The notes under the pieces: generated by a model
The model's input: only the letters and a program-made list of their open reading frames with translations
What the model was told of the DNA's origin: nothing
Databases searched by the model: none
In this document: positions 33,603 to 44,219 of the stretch, one piece after another
How positions within the stretch are numbered: position 1 is the first letter of the stretch
Layout of the letters: every line of letters starts with the position of its first letter
Translations under genes and position numbers: made by a program
Source: Calamus simplicifolius
Taxonomy: Eukaryota; Streptophyta; Magnoliopsida; Arecales; Arecaceae
Assembly: GCA_900491605.1 (NCBI GenBank)
Contig: UESW01004377.1
Location: forward strand, 584,574 to 648,573
Direction of reading: 5' to 3'
Length of the DNA stretch: 64,000 bases

Positions 33603-33810
33603 GTGGAGTCGACACCTTCAGTTTGTGGAGTCGACACCTTTATTTTTGATGTTCTGTCTGAGCAATTAGAGCCGACACCTGCTTCTGTAGAGCCGACTCT
33701 AATTCGGCGCTGACAGATTTTCTGGTTCGGAGCCGATACCTCGCTTTGCGGGAGTCGACTCTAAGTGAACCTAGGTCAAAATATAAAGGCGAAGTCGACA
33801 CCTATTCGGA
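33603..33810 (+). promoter_or_regulatory. Internal promoter-like module before the extra ORF of F
   Basis: At least six GAGTCGAC/GAGCCGAC motifs recur in 200 bp between the RNase H end and the extra ORF, followed by AAAATATAAAGGCG (TATAAA at 33782-33787). The extra ORF ATG is at 33907, about 125 bp downstream. The LTR has the same combination of motif cluster plus TATA. This suggests the extra ORF is transcribed from its own promoter under the same control as the LTR; transcription itself is not shown. Confidence 0.6.
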
Positions 33811-33906
33811 TTCTATCGTCTCCAAATCCTCTCTAGAGCGTTCCAAACATATTCCAACCCCTCAAAACCCTTCAAATCTCTTGATTACTCATTCCAATCA
33901 AACCCT

Positions 33907-35217
33907 ATGGCTCCTAAAAGGCGTACGATTGTTGGAGGTTCGGCCGTTCCCACGAGGCGTCGCACGATTCGAAGACAAGCGTCGTCTTCTTCATCTTCTG
34001 CCACCCGAGAGGCTTCTCCACCATCTCATCTTCTCCACATGTCGACCAATTAGTGGGTAAGGCTATCACAACCGAAAGAAAAGTTGATTTCGATTTCTTG
34101 CTTCGGAGGGTTTTACTATTGGCCATCAATTGAAGGAAATGGGATGGGAAAAAAGTTTGTTCTTTGGATGTTCCTACCTACCCTGCCCTCGTAAGAGAGT
34201 TCTACAATGATTTGAGTAGAGGAGAGGGAGGTTTAGTAAGTTATGTTAGAGGAACAAGAGTTGTAATCACTGCCGAGATTCTTGGAAATTTGTTAGAGAT
34301 GCCCACTATTGGAATAAATGAGTATCAGCATGATGATCGTGGTGGTGCCCTATCTAGGATGTTGGGGAGAGAAGTATCTGAGTTTGAGGAGATTTTGGCA
34401 AATCAACTGAATTTGGAACTCAGCTTCTTCATAACATTTGCGGGAGGATCTTATTTCCAAAGATAGGCAGATTTGAGTATGTCTCGAGCGAGACATCTTG
34501 CTGATGGATTGCATCATCACCGGGCAGCCAGTAAATTTAGCTGGGATGATGATTGGCTATATGGCAGAGGCAGCTACCAAGAAAAGATCCACATTGCCAT
34601 ATGGTATGATTCTGACTTTGGTATTTAGAAGCCAAGGTGTGTTGATCATGGATAATGAGCCACTGAGAAAACTAAGGCATACAGATTACTACAGTGTCTC
34701 TACCATTCACCGTATGGGCTTCAGGAAGGTAAATGGTATTTGGATAAAGGGAGGACGGGAGGCTAGAGCAGAGGAGGCCAGAGGCCAGAGCAGAGGACAT
34801 CCCTGGACCATCTGTTGCGGGACCATCAGTCCCTGACCCATCTGTTGCGGGACCATCTACTACTGGACCTTCTGAGGCTGGACCGAGCACATACCCTTCA
34901 CCTCCACCTCAGACAGCATTTGTATCTGGTAGATTTTAGATGTGCAGATTAGTCAGCTCAGAGCATTATTAGCTGAGTATGACAGTCAGAGGACCAATGA
35001 GATTTGTCAGATGAGAGATGACTTCAGACAATTTAAGGAGGAGATCAATTCTAAACTTGACATGATTGCATCTACTTTGGATAGATATGTGGATACCCTG
35101 TCATCTGAGCTTCATAAGATTTTTGAAAGGTTGAAAGGGATCGCAGATGGATCTAGAGTTTATCTAGACGCTACTGGTCAGTTAAGAAGAGATATAGATT
35201 TTGTTGTTACAAGTTGA
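33907..35217 (+). pseudogene. Extra sense ORF of Sirevirus F (plant transposon protein domain)
   Basis: It starts MAPKRRTIVGGSAVPTRR at 33907, breaks at a TAG near 34051 and continues in other frames. YPALVREFYNDLSRGEGGLV...VRGTRVVIT and LMDCIITGQPVNLAGMMIGYM resemble the plant 'putative transposon protein' domain (Transposase_32-like). A low-complexity repeat (GPSVADPS-type) lies near 34800-34900. A coiled-coil segment, ISQLRALLAEYDSQRTNEIC and on to 35214, closes it. This is the position called 'env-like' in some Sireviruses, but no signal peptide, furin site or membrane anchor is evident. Frameshifts near 34100, 34465 and 34900. Confidence 0.65.
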
Positions 35218-36092
35218 AGATTGTCTTGAAGGTTTTAAGAAATCAAAAAGGATGAGATTATGGAACCGATAGGTCATCTAAAGAAAATTGTATACAAACA
35301 TGTTTGATTGACCTTCTATTTCCTATAGTGATACCCTACTTTTAGAAACCTAAGATTAGCTTTTCAGATTCTAGTTTGTATCTTAGGATTTCTAGTTTAC
35401 TATACTTTGTTAGCTTGTATCTAGGAATTTCTACTTAATATGGTACCTTAATGTGAATGTATTTTGATAGACACATGTAATGCATCTTAAATTGAAATAC
35501 AATTATCTTTTTATTACAAATTTGTCTATAAGGAGCAATTACAATGAATGAAGTTTACTATCTCTATGATTGAATGAACCAACAACCTAGCTATGATAAC
35601 CTACATTATTATTTTTAAATTTACCTTATTGCTGATAATAAAAAAGGGGGAGAGAAAATTGTATATGCATAAAGGAGAGAAAGAATGAAAGAATATAAGA
35701 GAGCATGAAAGAATATAAGAGGGAATGAAAGAATATAAGATTTATAAGATTTCAATATGTTTTAATCAATTGGCATATCTCAAAAAGGGGGAGAGAAATC
35801 TATAATTCTAATCAATTGGTATCAAATATGATCAATCGATTTCAGTTTATTTACATGTACCTTGCATAGGGGGAGTTATTCAATGCAGGGGGAGCTTAAT
35901 AATTTTCTATGTTAAATCATCTTGATTGCTGTTTATAATAGAACTCAAGTATGTTTTTAAAGTTCATTTTGAAAATTGGCATCAAATTCTTGGTTAGGAA
36001 GTTTTAAAGCTTAACAATGTCTATAACGCTTATTTCAAATGAATTTTAATGCATATACTCAAAGTTTTTGTCATCATCAAAAAGGGGGAGAT
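35218..36092 (+). promoter_or_regulatory. 3' non-coding region of F with multiple polypurine tracts
   Basis: AT-rich, no gene. AAAAAGGGGGAGA occurs at about 35641 and 35783, shorter AGGGGGAG at about 35869 and 35888, and the functional-position tract AAAAAGGGGGAGAT at 36079-36092 touches the 3' LTR. Repeated PPTs upstream of the 3' LTR are a Sirevirus signature. A short tandem repeat (GAAAGAATATAAGAGRG) lies at 35685-35750. Confidence 0.8.
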
Positions 36093-37476
36093 TGTTGACC
36101 CAATTATTGATTTTGATGATTAACAAAATTATTTGAGTATAACATTTGAAGTTACTAATGATTTTGGTTAATTTTTTCAGTTTATGATTTGATTTATTAA
36201 TCAAAATCATAAGACAAATCAAGTTCTAGTTCGAATCTAATGTCAAGGTAAGATTGCAGACATTAGAGTCGACACATGGAATCGCAGAGTCAACTCAAAA
36301 ATTGGCACAGACTTAGAGTCGACACCTGTACTGTTAGAGCCGACTCCAACAGAAAGAACAGAACGATGGTTTTCTGGTCACGACATAGAGTCGACTCCTG
36401 GACTGTTAGAGTCGACTCCAGAAGATTTTCGTGTTGACCCCAGAAAAGTCAGAGACGACTCTAGATCGAGCGGATTGGGGATTTTCGATTTAGAGCCGAC
36501 TCCAGAAAAGTTAGAGTTGACTCCAGATTGTCAGATATGACTCCAGAACTGTCAGAATGTCTCTAAACTCTACTTTTATCTTTTTAATCCCAACGGCTAT
36601 TACCATATTTGGTTCTAATCCTTCTTACACTTGTTTCTAATGGATAGTTTTTAGCTATTTATGGATTAAGAAGGATCTATAAGAAGGGGTTTCTGTTGTA
36701 TCCGAAAAAGAGAGAAACAAGAGAGAAAAATTAGAAAAACAAGAGTGAAATCCATCAAAAAATCAAAAGAGAAAGAGGGAAGATTTGAAAGGAAAGATTA
36801 TACTGTTTTCCAAAAGAAAAGAGAGAGATTCCAAGCTTTCTTGGTTTCATTTTGAAGAAATCTTAAAAGAAGAAGCAAGCCCTAGTTTTCTAATCTTCTG
36901 AGCTTCAAGAGCATTCTAAAGGAAGATCCACTCAAGAGAAGAGAGAAGCAAGCCACCAAGATCTGCAAATCAGGCTTTGATTCCTATCTTTTTATTTTTG
37001 TTCTATTGTTGTATATTTGCTCATTGGAGGAGCTTTTATATTTGTAAAAACGTTATTGTTAGCTTGGTCAATCAGAGATTGATTCCGTTGAGGCTATTAG
37101 CCTTGTGCAAGTAGTTTGCTTGGGTTGTAAGGTTGTGTGCTGGTGAGCCTTGAAAACCAGCTGGGTTCGTTGTGCACCCGGGAAAACAACAAGTTTGAGT
37201 TGTGAGCTTGCAAAACAACTCTGCTGTAATCAGATTGATTATAGTGTGGACCCAAGAGGTACTTGGAGTGGATGTAGGTGTAGGTACACCGAACCACTAT
37301 AAAATTCTTGTGTTTGCAGTGATTGTTTCCTTGTCTCTTACTCTCTATCTTTGCATACTCTGTTTTAATTCGTATACATCTAAGTTTTCACTTCCGCTGG
37401 GGGATCGTTTTTAAAAGGAGTTTAATTTTTGAAAAACCCAATTCACCCCCCTCTTGGGTTGCTATCTGGACCAACA
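36093..37476 (+). repeat. 3' LTR of Sirevirus F
   Basis: 1384 bp, nearly identical to the 5' LTR, with the same palindrome cluster (about 36262-36560). It ends ACCAACA, followed by ATAAG. Confidence 0.93.
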
Positions 37477-38870
37477 ATAAGGACACCCCGGGCTAGCACC
37501 GAAAAATCCCCAAGATAGTTCAAGTCCTATAGTCTTAGTGGCCCTGAGTCAAACTCCTGGGCCGGTACCGAGAAACCCTCATGGTAGTTTTCAAAAGGAC
37601 CTTGGCAGCCCGTGATCATAAGGATACCCTTGGGCCAGCACCTAGAAACCTTCAAGGCGGTTCAAGTCCTATGGTCTCAATGGCCCTAAGTCAAACTCCC
37701 AGGCCGACATCGAGAAACCCTTGTGGTAGTTTTTAAAAGGACCTCAGTGGGCCCGTGATCTTAAGGATACCTTGGGCCGGCACTGAGAAACCTCCGAGAT
37801 GGTTCAAGTCCTATAGTCTCGATGGTTTCGAGTCAAACTCTCGGGCTGGCACCAAGGAATCCCCTTGGTATTTTTCAAAAGGACCTCAGCGGCCCTGTGA
37901 TCATAAGGACACCCTCAAGCTGGCACCAAGAAATTCTCGAGGCAGTTCAAGTCCTATGGTCTTGGCGGCTCCGAGTCAAACTCCCGGGCCGGCACCAAGA
38001 AACCTCCATGGTAGTTTTTAAAATGACCTTGGCAACCCATGATCATAAGGACACCTTCGGGCTGGTACCGAGAAACCTCCGACGTGGTTTAAGTCCTATG
38101 GTCTCGGCGGCCCTAAGTCAAACTCCTGGACCGGCATCAAGAAAGCCCCATAGTAGTTTTCAAAAGGACCTTGACGGCCCTATGATCATAAGGACACCCC
38201 GGGCCAACACTGAGAAACCCCCAAGATAGTTCAAGTCCTATAGTCTCGGTAGCCCTAAGTCAAACTCCCGAGCCGGCACCGAGAAACCCCCATGGTAGTT
38301 TTTAAAAGGATCTTGGCAGCCCCGTGATCATAAGGACACTCCCGGACCGGCATCGAGAAACCCTTGAGGTGGTTCAAGTCCTATGATCTCGGCGGCCCCG
38401 AGTCAAACTCCCAGCCAGCATCGAGAAACCCCTATGGTAGTTTTCAAAAGGACCTTGATGGCCCCATGATAATAAGGACACCCCCGGGTCGGCACCGAGA
38501 AATCCCTGAGGCAGTTCAAGTCCTATAGTCTCGGTGGCCTCGAGTCAAACTCTTGGGCCAACACTGAGAAACTCTCATGGTAGTTTTCAAAATGACCTCG
38601 GCAGCCCCGTGATCATAAGGACACCCTCGGACCGGCATCGAGAAATCTCCGAGGCGATTCAAGTCCTATGGTCTCGGTAGCCCCGAGTCAAACTTTCAAG
38701 CCGGCATCGAGAAACCTTCGTGGTAGTTTTTAAAAGGATCTCAATGGTCCTGTGATCATAGGGACACCTCTGGGCTGGCACCAAGAAACCTCCAAGGTGG
38801 TTCAAGTCATATGGTCTGGCGATCCCGAGTCAAACTCCTAGGCCATCACCGAGAAACCCCTAGGGCGATG
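37477..38870. repeat. 143-bp tandem array of element B, right part
   Basis: Nearly ten further diverged copies of the same unit, with landmarks GTGATCATAAGGACACC, GGTTCAAGTCCTATGGTCTC and CGAGTCAAACTCCC. It begins with the ATAAG half of the Sirevirus target duplication, which is itself unit sequence. The array would be about 1.9 kb when rejoined, about 13 copies. Confidence 0.92.
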
Positions 38871-39177
38871 GCTATAATCAATATTCAAGGAACACTTCAG
38901 CAAAAGCCCGAAAGACTAAGGCAAACCTAAATGTTCCTATGAAGTCTGCACATCAAATTGCCAACTCTTCAAATATACTCAAGAGACCGAAGGTGCATCT
39001 TGTCGAATCTGAAGGCTAAAGCCAAGACATGATCACCAAGAGACTAAGGTGCTAGAAAGAGATAAATTCATCATGCTTGAACAAAGTATTTCTTTCATTA
39101 ATCTTATAACATTAGCATACAAAAAGACCGACTTTAGTCAGATTACAAAAATATCAAAAAAAGAAAGATAATAAATT
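38871..39177. other. Spacer between the tandem array and the aORF of B
   Basis: No gene. On the minus strand just past the aORF stop lies CTGACTAAAGTCGG (39141-39128), then TTTTTGTATGC and GATTAATGAAAG. This matches the hairpin and A/T-rich run behind the A aORF and suggests a conserved 3' untranslated region. Confidence 0.5.
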
Positions 39178-41489
39178 CTAAGGCTCGGCGGGTCCCGACC
39201 CATCTTCAGCGTGGCCATTCTCCGAATCATCCTCCTCATCTTCAGGCCGAATGTGTTCAATGCCGCTTATTTTAAAGATTCGGGAGATCCTCTCTTTGCA
39301 CTTGTCGAAGCCATGGGAGAAGGCATCAATGGCCGCTTCACTCACTTCTGCGACAAAGTCGGTGGAGCCTTTGTACTGCTCCACAGCCTTCCGAGCTTGA
39401 ACTTCGGCGATGGCCATGGCCTCTTGATCTTGGGCTTCGGCGGCGGCCACTTTCTCCTTAGCTTAGACCTCGGCGGTGTCCAACTTCTCCATAGCTTCCT
39501 AGGCCTGAGCCTTGGCAGAGGTCTTCTGCTCCCAGGAAGTCCGAGCATCTGACTCTGCACAGGCCTGCTTCTCCATGGCTTCCCAGGCCTCGGATTTGGC
39601 CTTGTTGGCCCTCTCTTCGGCATACTCCAACTTGAGGAGAGCATCTTTCAACCTCTCCTCAGTCGGTCTAAGCCTCATCATGGCATCCACCAGTTTGGCC
39701 TCAGTGACTCTGACCTTACTCTCGGCTTTATCTGCTTGAACCCTTAAAAAACAGCTCCCCTCCTGAGTGGTCCGGAGCTTGCTGGCCACCTTCATCTCTT
39801 GAGCTCACACCTCGGCCAACTCTTTGGCCAAGGTGTTAGCCTGGGTCTCGGCAGCAGTCAGCTCATCCCGGGCATGCCCGCAAGTATTGACTGCCTCAGC
39901 ACAGGTGTCTTATAGAATGAAGAGGTCGTTGGACATCTGTGTGAAGCGATCGGTTAAAAACTCAAATTAAATCCAATATAAAAGGAAAACAAGGTCAATA
40001 GACATACCTAAAGGGCAGCGGTGAAGAAAGTGTCAAGAACATCAGCAATGGGCAAACGACAGAGCTCAACTTGGAAACTTGGGAGGCTGGACCGCCTTAG
40101 AACATGCTCCACCAGCCGACCACAGTTCATCATCCCCTGGGATGACCGACTTTTGGTTTCGCTGGTAGGTGGCATCCCTCCTTTCTCCGGCATTGGTTAG
40201 GTGGTCGGGAGGACATCATCTTCAATTTCCACCACCGAAGGCATCCCAATCCTCACCTTCGTTGCGGCTTCACCTATGGGTTTGGCAGCGACCAAGGGCT
40301 CTTCCCTAGATGGCCCTGCCTCGGCTTCAATAGGAGGAACCCCTGCTGCTGGTGCTTTGGTAGGGGGATCCTCCCTTCTCGGCTCTTCCACTAGGGCGGC
40401 CTTAGGAGCCATGGAAGGAGCCATGGGGGGCTGGGATGACCCATCATGTTCCTTCAGATGAGGCTTCTTAGGTGCTGCCCTCACCGTGTTACCGACAGCC
40501 TCTTTTCCTTTCAAAGGCTTACCATCAGGAAGTCGGAAGAGAACTTCATTGCTGCACAAAGAAGCAAATATCAGAGTCAAAAAATGTGTCAACTAAGAGG
40601 ATGTGGAGCTCACCAGACGTCGGCTTTACGGAGGTTGTCCTTCGATAGTAGTTCTCGGCAGGGAGGAAAGACGGATGATAGCAGCGAGTCGAACACTTCC
40701 TAATCTTCCTCATTTACAGTCGAATTTTTGTTAGGGCTGGTGTCGGTAATGCCCCAGCCCATCTTCACTCCGTCCAAATAGACATAGAAAAATCAAAATT
40801 TTCATCCCTTAATTTTGGAGGGTAGGTCAAGCTTAAGGCCTCTTTTGGGTCTGGAGGCAAGCTCCACTATCCAACTTTGTTGGGATTGCAGAGTTTGTAC
40901 AAGGCCCAGAACAAAAAAATTCAGGCAGAAAGGCCATGAAAATAATAGAGTACTATAATGGTGCAGATAATTTGAATGGAGTTTGGAGTTAACTATGCAG
41001 GAACAAGGTCATATCTATCTAGGAGATTGAAGAAAAAGGGATAGAAAGGAAGACGAAGCTCGCTCCTAAAAAACTCTTCATATAAGGCAATTCCACCAGA
41101 CTGGCTGGAGGTTACCTTGTCACCAGAACGGAAGGAAAGGCACAGATGCTAGTAAAAATCTCATATTGAGCCCTAAGGTTCTTTATGTCTTGGACGGTCA
41201 TGGTGGAGGCTATCCCCTTTGGACCTACGGACTCAGAAAAGGTAGCCGAAGGAGATACCGAACGACTAGATGATTGAGAAGAAACCCTAAGGAGTGGAGG
41301 AGAAACCCTAGGGGGTAGAGGAGAAATCCTAGGGGGCGAAGAAGAAACCCTAGGTGGTGTTTAAGCTACGATCGTCGAACGGTCACAGATGGAGATGCCA
41401 CTAGGAGCCCAGTGTCGTGCCTAGAGGATCTCCACCCTGGAGGGTTCGATCATGGGGCTCTTACCTTTCCTACGGAAGTCAGAATTCAT
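39178..41489 (-). pseudogene. Antisense ORF (aORF) of element B
   Basis: Degenerate homologue of the A aORF, on the strand opposite to gag-pol. The likely start is ATG 41489-41487 (MNSDFRRKGKSP). Near 41220 MTVQDIKNLRAQYEI aligns with MTWLDLERIRARYRI of A, but stops follow. The middle, 40592-40197, is a Pro/Ala-rich spacer (DGKPLKGKEAVG and on), starting at an intron acceptor-like TTTGTGCAG. The C-terminal coiled coil is at 39795-39178 and ends with STDFVAEVSEAAIDAFSHGF and DEEDDSENGHAEDGSGPAEP, matching the acidic end of A. The product function is unknown. Confidence 0.75.
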
Positions 41490-41628
41490 GGAAGAAAAAA
41501 AGTAAAGAAAGTGAAGGGGACTAACCTGAAGATCAAAGGGACAGAGGCAAGAGCTCGAGACTAAGAAGGCGGAGGAAACACAGGAAAGGTAGTGGAGGCG
41601 AGAAAGGCATAAAGGGACAGGCAAGACA

Positions 41629-41637
41629 GTTTTTATA
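41629..41637 (-). promoter_or_regulatory. TATA box of the B aORF
   Basis: ATCTATAAAAACTG on the minus strand is a strong TATA match, about 145 bp before the aORF ATG (41489) and pointing towards it. There is no gag-pol function for a TATA box on this strand. Confidence 0.65.
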
Positions 41638-42052
41638 GATTATTTTTGAATGTCCTACCCACTACTGTGCCACACGAAGATTCATGAATGGTGGTACCAT
41701 TCAGCTGTCTACAAACTCTTCGCTGTTCGAGATACGACGCCTCGGTGATACTTAAGAGATTCGATCCTTGCCTAATGATGGGACACAAATAAGAACAATG
41801 CAATAATGACACATCATCTTTTTCATTGATCGAGAAGTATTTTTCTCGATCTTCCCACAGACTGCATCGCTCCTGGTACTATTTCTTAATTGATGAGAAA
41901 GACTTCGAAGGGACTTTACCTTCTTGGGAGCGCATGCCCATCTCCACTAATTTATGACGCGCGAAACCTGGCAAAAGCGAAAGATTTTGCGCTCCTTTCT
42001 CTTGGCAAGTGTTGTGCATGTGAGCACCAAGACTCAGGAGTGAGGGAGTATA
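41638..42052 (+). promoter_or_regulatory. aORF upstream region and polypurine tract of element B
   Basis: Non-coding. The last 17 bases, CAGGAGTGAGGGAGTAT (ending at 42052), are purine-rich and touch the 3' LTR, as expected for a plus-strand primer. The remainder, which holds only short frames, would be the upstream region of the antisense gene. Confidence 0.6.
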
Positions 42053-43064
42053 TGATGTGGCTAGTAAAAATAACATATAAGTTAATGACCAAAATTACCC
42101 AACGGTGGGAGTCGTTTGGATACCAGCGGCCCCAAGACGATCCCAACTCTTAGGCGGCCCCAACTCATAAGCAGCCCCAAAGAGGCCCTGACTCATAAGC
42201 GGCCCCAAGACGGCCCTGGCTTCTAGGCAGCCCTAGTTTATAAGCGGCCCCAAGGTGGTTCTAACTTATATGTAGCCCCATGATGGCCCTGGCTCATAAG
42301 CGGCCCCAAGGCAGCCTCGGCTCCTAAGCGGCCTCAGTTCATAAGCAGGCCCAAGGTGGCCCAAACTCATAAGCAGCCCTAAGGCGGCCCCAGCTCCTAG
42401 ACGACCCCAGGCCTTATCTTATCTTATTTCAAGATTAACTTTAGCTTTCTAAGCAAGCCTTCACTTCTGACAAGGCTAGGCCCACTAATCATCTCTGATT
42501 CATATATGTCTAATAAGATAAACTCCATCGGTTCTAGCACAAGCTTAAGAAGTTATAATCCATCATGAAGCATCAATGAATCTGATCAAATAATTCTAAA
42601 AAGTCATCGTTCATCATGAAGCTTTAATGACTCTGGCCAATGAACCTCAAAAGGTGATCATCTGCTACGAAGTACCAATCATCCAGTTCAGATAGAATAA
42701 ATCCCACTAATTCTGACATTCCATTCATAAAGTCATGGTTCATCATGAGATTTTAAAACTTTCAAAGAAAGTAACATAGACCCCAAGTATCAATAAAATG
42801 GGTAAGAGGGATCCTTGACCGAGGTATGAACACTCAAGCACTCAAAAAAGTATTTTTCTTCATCTCTAACTCTCTCTCTTGAGCTTCTTCAAGCCTACGG
42901 CTGTAATTCTGATCACTAACTTAAACATCGAAGGGTTCTCGCCAGAATATCCGATCCTCGGGACTTCGTACAGATCTCGGTGCTAAGGTGAAGCTTCTTC
43001 AGCAAACTCATGGTACGTCTACTAATGCTCAAGGATGTCAGCTCAAGCTGATTAGGCATCATCA
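42053..43064 (+). repeat. 3' LTR of element B
   Basis: 1012 bp, TGATGTGGC...GGCATCATCA, uninterrupted. It carries the GCGGCCCCAAGG-type repeat (42120-42415), an ATAAAATGGG TATA-like site (about 42793) and the CTAACTTAAACATCGAAGGG U5 block. Confidence 0.9.
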
Positions 43065-43200
43065 ATAACATTCAATGCTTTCTTTAACCTTTACAGTTCA
43101 AAGTCTTTCGGATATTATGTTGCCTTTTATGTACTATGACCTGGCCATGCTTTAGATAGCTCACCCCTTTATGTGATATCTTTTTTTGAGCCTGGTGTGG
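43065..43200. other. Spacer between elements B and D
   Basis: 136 bp of probable host sequence with no recognised feature; the first five bases, ATAAC, are the right half of the B target duplication. Confidence 0.4.
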
Positions 43201-43683
43201 TGTTATCAAGGCTTAGATTGGGTTAGCTTGTATTGAATTGGGTATGGGTCCAAGGGTTGAGATTAAATCAAGTTACGAGTCTATACGGGCTTGAAGGTTA
43301 TTTTAATCTTATTAGGTTAGCTCACAAGAGTTTTTGTTGAGTTTGGGCCAAGTCCATTTGACCAACTATTTAAACTCTAGTTTATAGGGTTTGTAGAATA
43401 AAAGAAATAGATTCTTTTTTCCAACTCTAATTTCTTCCTCATCAAGCCGCCTCGCGTGGAGCGTCTCTCTTGGGTGCCCATGTAAAGAGGAATGAAGTAC
43501 GCGATGCTTGCGGCTTGCTGGAATCCAAGACGATTGGAGTGGCATGGTTCGAACCGACGACTTGAGGGTTGAGGGACAGGCGCCTTACCACTGCGCCAAT
43601 ATGATAATTGGCAAAGAAGGGTGAAAGCCCAGGATATTTCTTCAGTGAGGAGATCTCACTATTTATCAACCACTTAATTAACA
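43201..43683 (+). repeat. 5' LTR of element D
   Basis: 483 bp, TGTTATCAAGG...TTAATTAACA. It aligns with 47886-48335 through shared sequence such as CAACTATTTAAACT and GTTTATAGGGTTTGT. A CTATTTAAAC TATA-like site is at about 43365. Confidence 0.8.
43540..43605 (-). promoter_or_regulatory. tRNA-like (A box/B box) segment in the D LTR
   Basis: On the minus strand TTGGCGCAGTGGTAAGGCGC (43600-43581) fits a tRNA A box, and GGTTCGAACC (43555-43546) fits a B box, 25 bp apart. A diverged version is in the 3' LTR (GGTTTGAACC at 48208-48217). The cloverleaf is incomplete: I could not pair a full acceptor stem, so it is not called a tRNA gene. It could be a tRNA or SINE remnant incorporated into the LTR. 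Confidence 0.5.
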
Positions 43684-43685
43684 GT

Positions 43686-43697
43686 TGGTATCAGAGC
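43686..43697 (+). promoter_or_regulatory. tRNA-iMet primer-binding site of D
   Basis: TGGTATCAGAGC, two bases after the LTR end. Confidence 0.9.
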
Positions 43698-43815
43698 TTG
43701 ATTCAACAAGGAGAATTTAGAAATCTTCAAAGGATTGAAAAATTTTAGCAAGGCCTCATCAAAGTATTCCTTAATTTTCTAAAATTTTTATGCTATTTTT
43801 GGTTGAGATCTAGTT

Positions 43816-44219
43816 ATGGGTAATAGCATAAAAATATATTTTGAGAAGTTTGATGGGAAAGAAAGTTTCTCCAGATGAAAAGTCTAGGTAGAAGACCTTC
43901 TTGTGTAGCAAGGTTTAGATATGGTTTTGAAGAAAAGGCCAGATAGGATGACAGACAAATAGTGGATATCGTTGGAGAAGAAAGCATGTTTAGCAATTAG
44001 AGGATGCCTAGCAGATTCAGCCCTCTATTAGTGCTGAAGGAGAAGAGCCCGAAGGGACTCTGGAATAAGTTGCACATCCTCTACATAGGAAAGAACATGT
44101 GCAATAAGTTGATGTTGAAGAAGCACCTCTACAATTTTTGGATGATAGAAGGTAGAGATGTGCTAGCCCACATCCAGATGTTCGATTAGATGAGCAATGA
44201 ATTGCTGAATGTTGGAGTC
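43816..44219 (+). pseudogene. gag: gag of element D, 5' part
   Basis: It starts MGNSIKIYFEKFDGKESFS, followed with stops by VEDLLV, QGLDMVLKKRPDRMTDK and LEKKACLAIRGCLADSAL. This is the N-terminal copia gag pattern of Tork-type elements. The frame changes near 44005 and coding is cut at 44219 by solo LTR E. Confidence 0.75.

Larger units (their letters stand above)
27271..37476 (+). mobile_element. Element F: Sirevirus-type Ty1/copia retrotransposon
   Basis: 10.2 kb with LTRs 27271-28662 and 36093-37476, both TGTTGACCC...GGACCAACA, and a perfect 5-bp target duplication ATAAG. A tRNA-iMet primer site follows the 5' LTR. Domain order is gag, protease, integrase, RT, RNase H, the copia order. 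A large gag, an extra ORF after RNase H and several purine-tract copies before the 3' LTR are Sirevirus hallmarks. The first 100 bp of the two LTRs differ at three positions, so F is younger than its host element B. A few stops and frameshifts interrupt pol. Confidence 0.93.
18530..43064 (+). mobile_element. Element B: decayed Tat-type Ty3/gypsy retrotransposon with nested insertions
   Basis: LTRs at 18530-21238 and 42053-43064 start TGATGTG and end GCATCATCA. Flanks GTAAC (left) and ATAAC (right) look like a target duplication with one change. The order is gag, protease, RT/RNase H, integrase, a 143-bp tandem array and an antisense ORF, as in A. Two later insertions lie inside it: a Mutator-like element in the 5' LTR (19214-20883) and a Sirevirus in the tandem array (27271-37476). 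Many stops in gag-pol and strong LTR divergence mark it as older than A. Without inserts it is about 12.7 kb. Confidence 0.9.

Noticed and set aside
33907..35217. A retroviral-type envelope gene in the Sirevirus
   Set aside because: No signal peptide, cleavage site or membrane anchor visible; the sequence looks like a plant transposon-protein domain and a coiled coil.
43540..43605. A tRNA gene
   Set aside because: A and B boxes are present but a full cloverleaf with acceptor stem was not found, and the segment belongs to an LTR.
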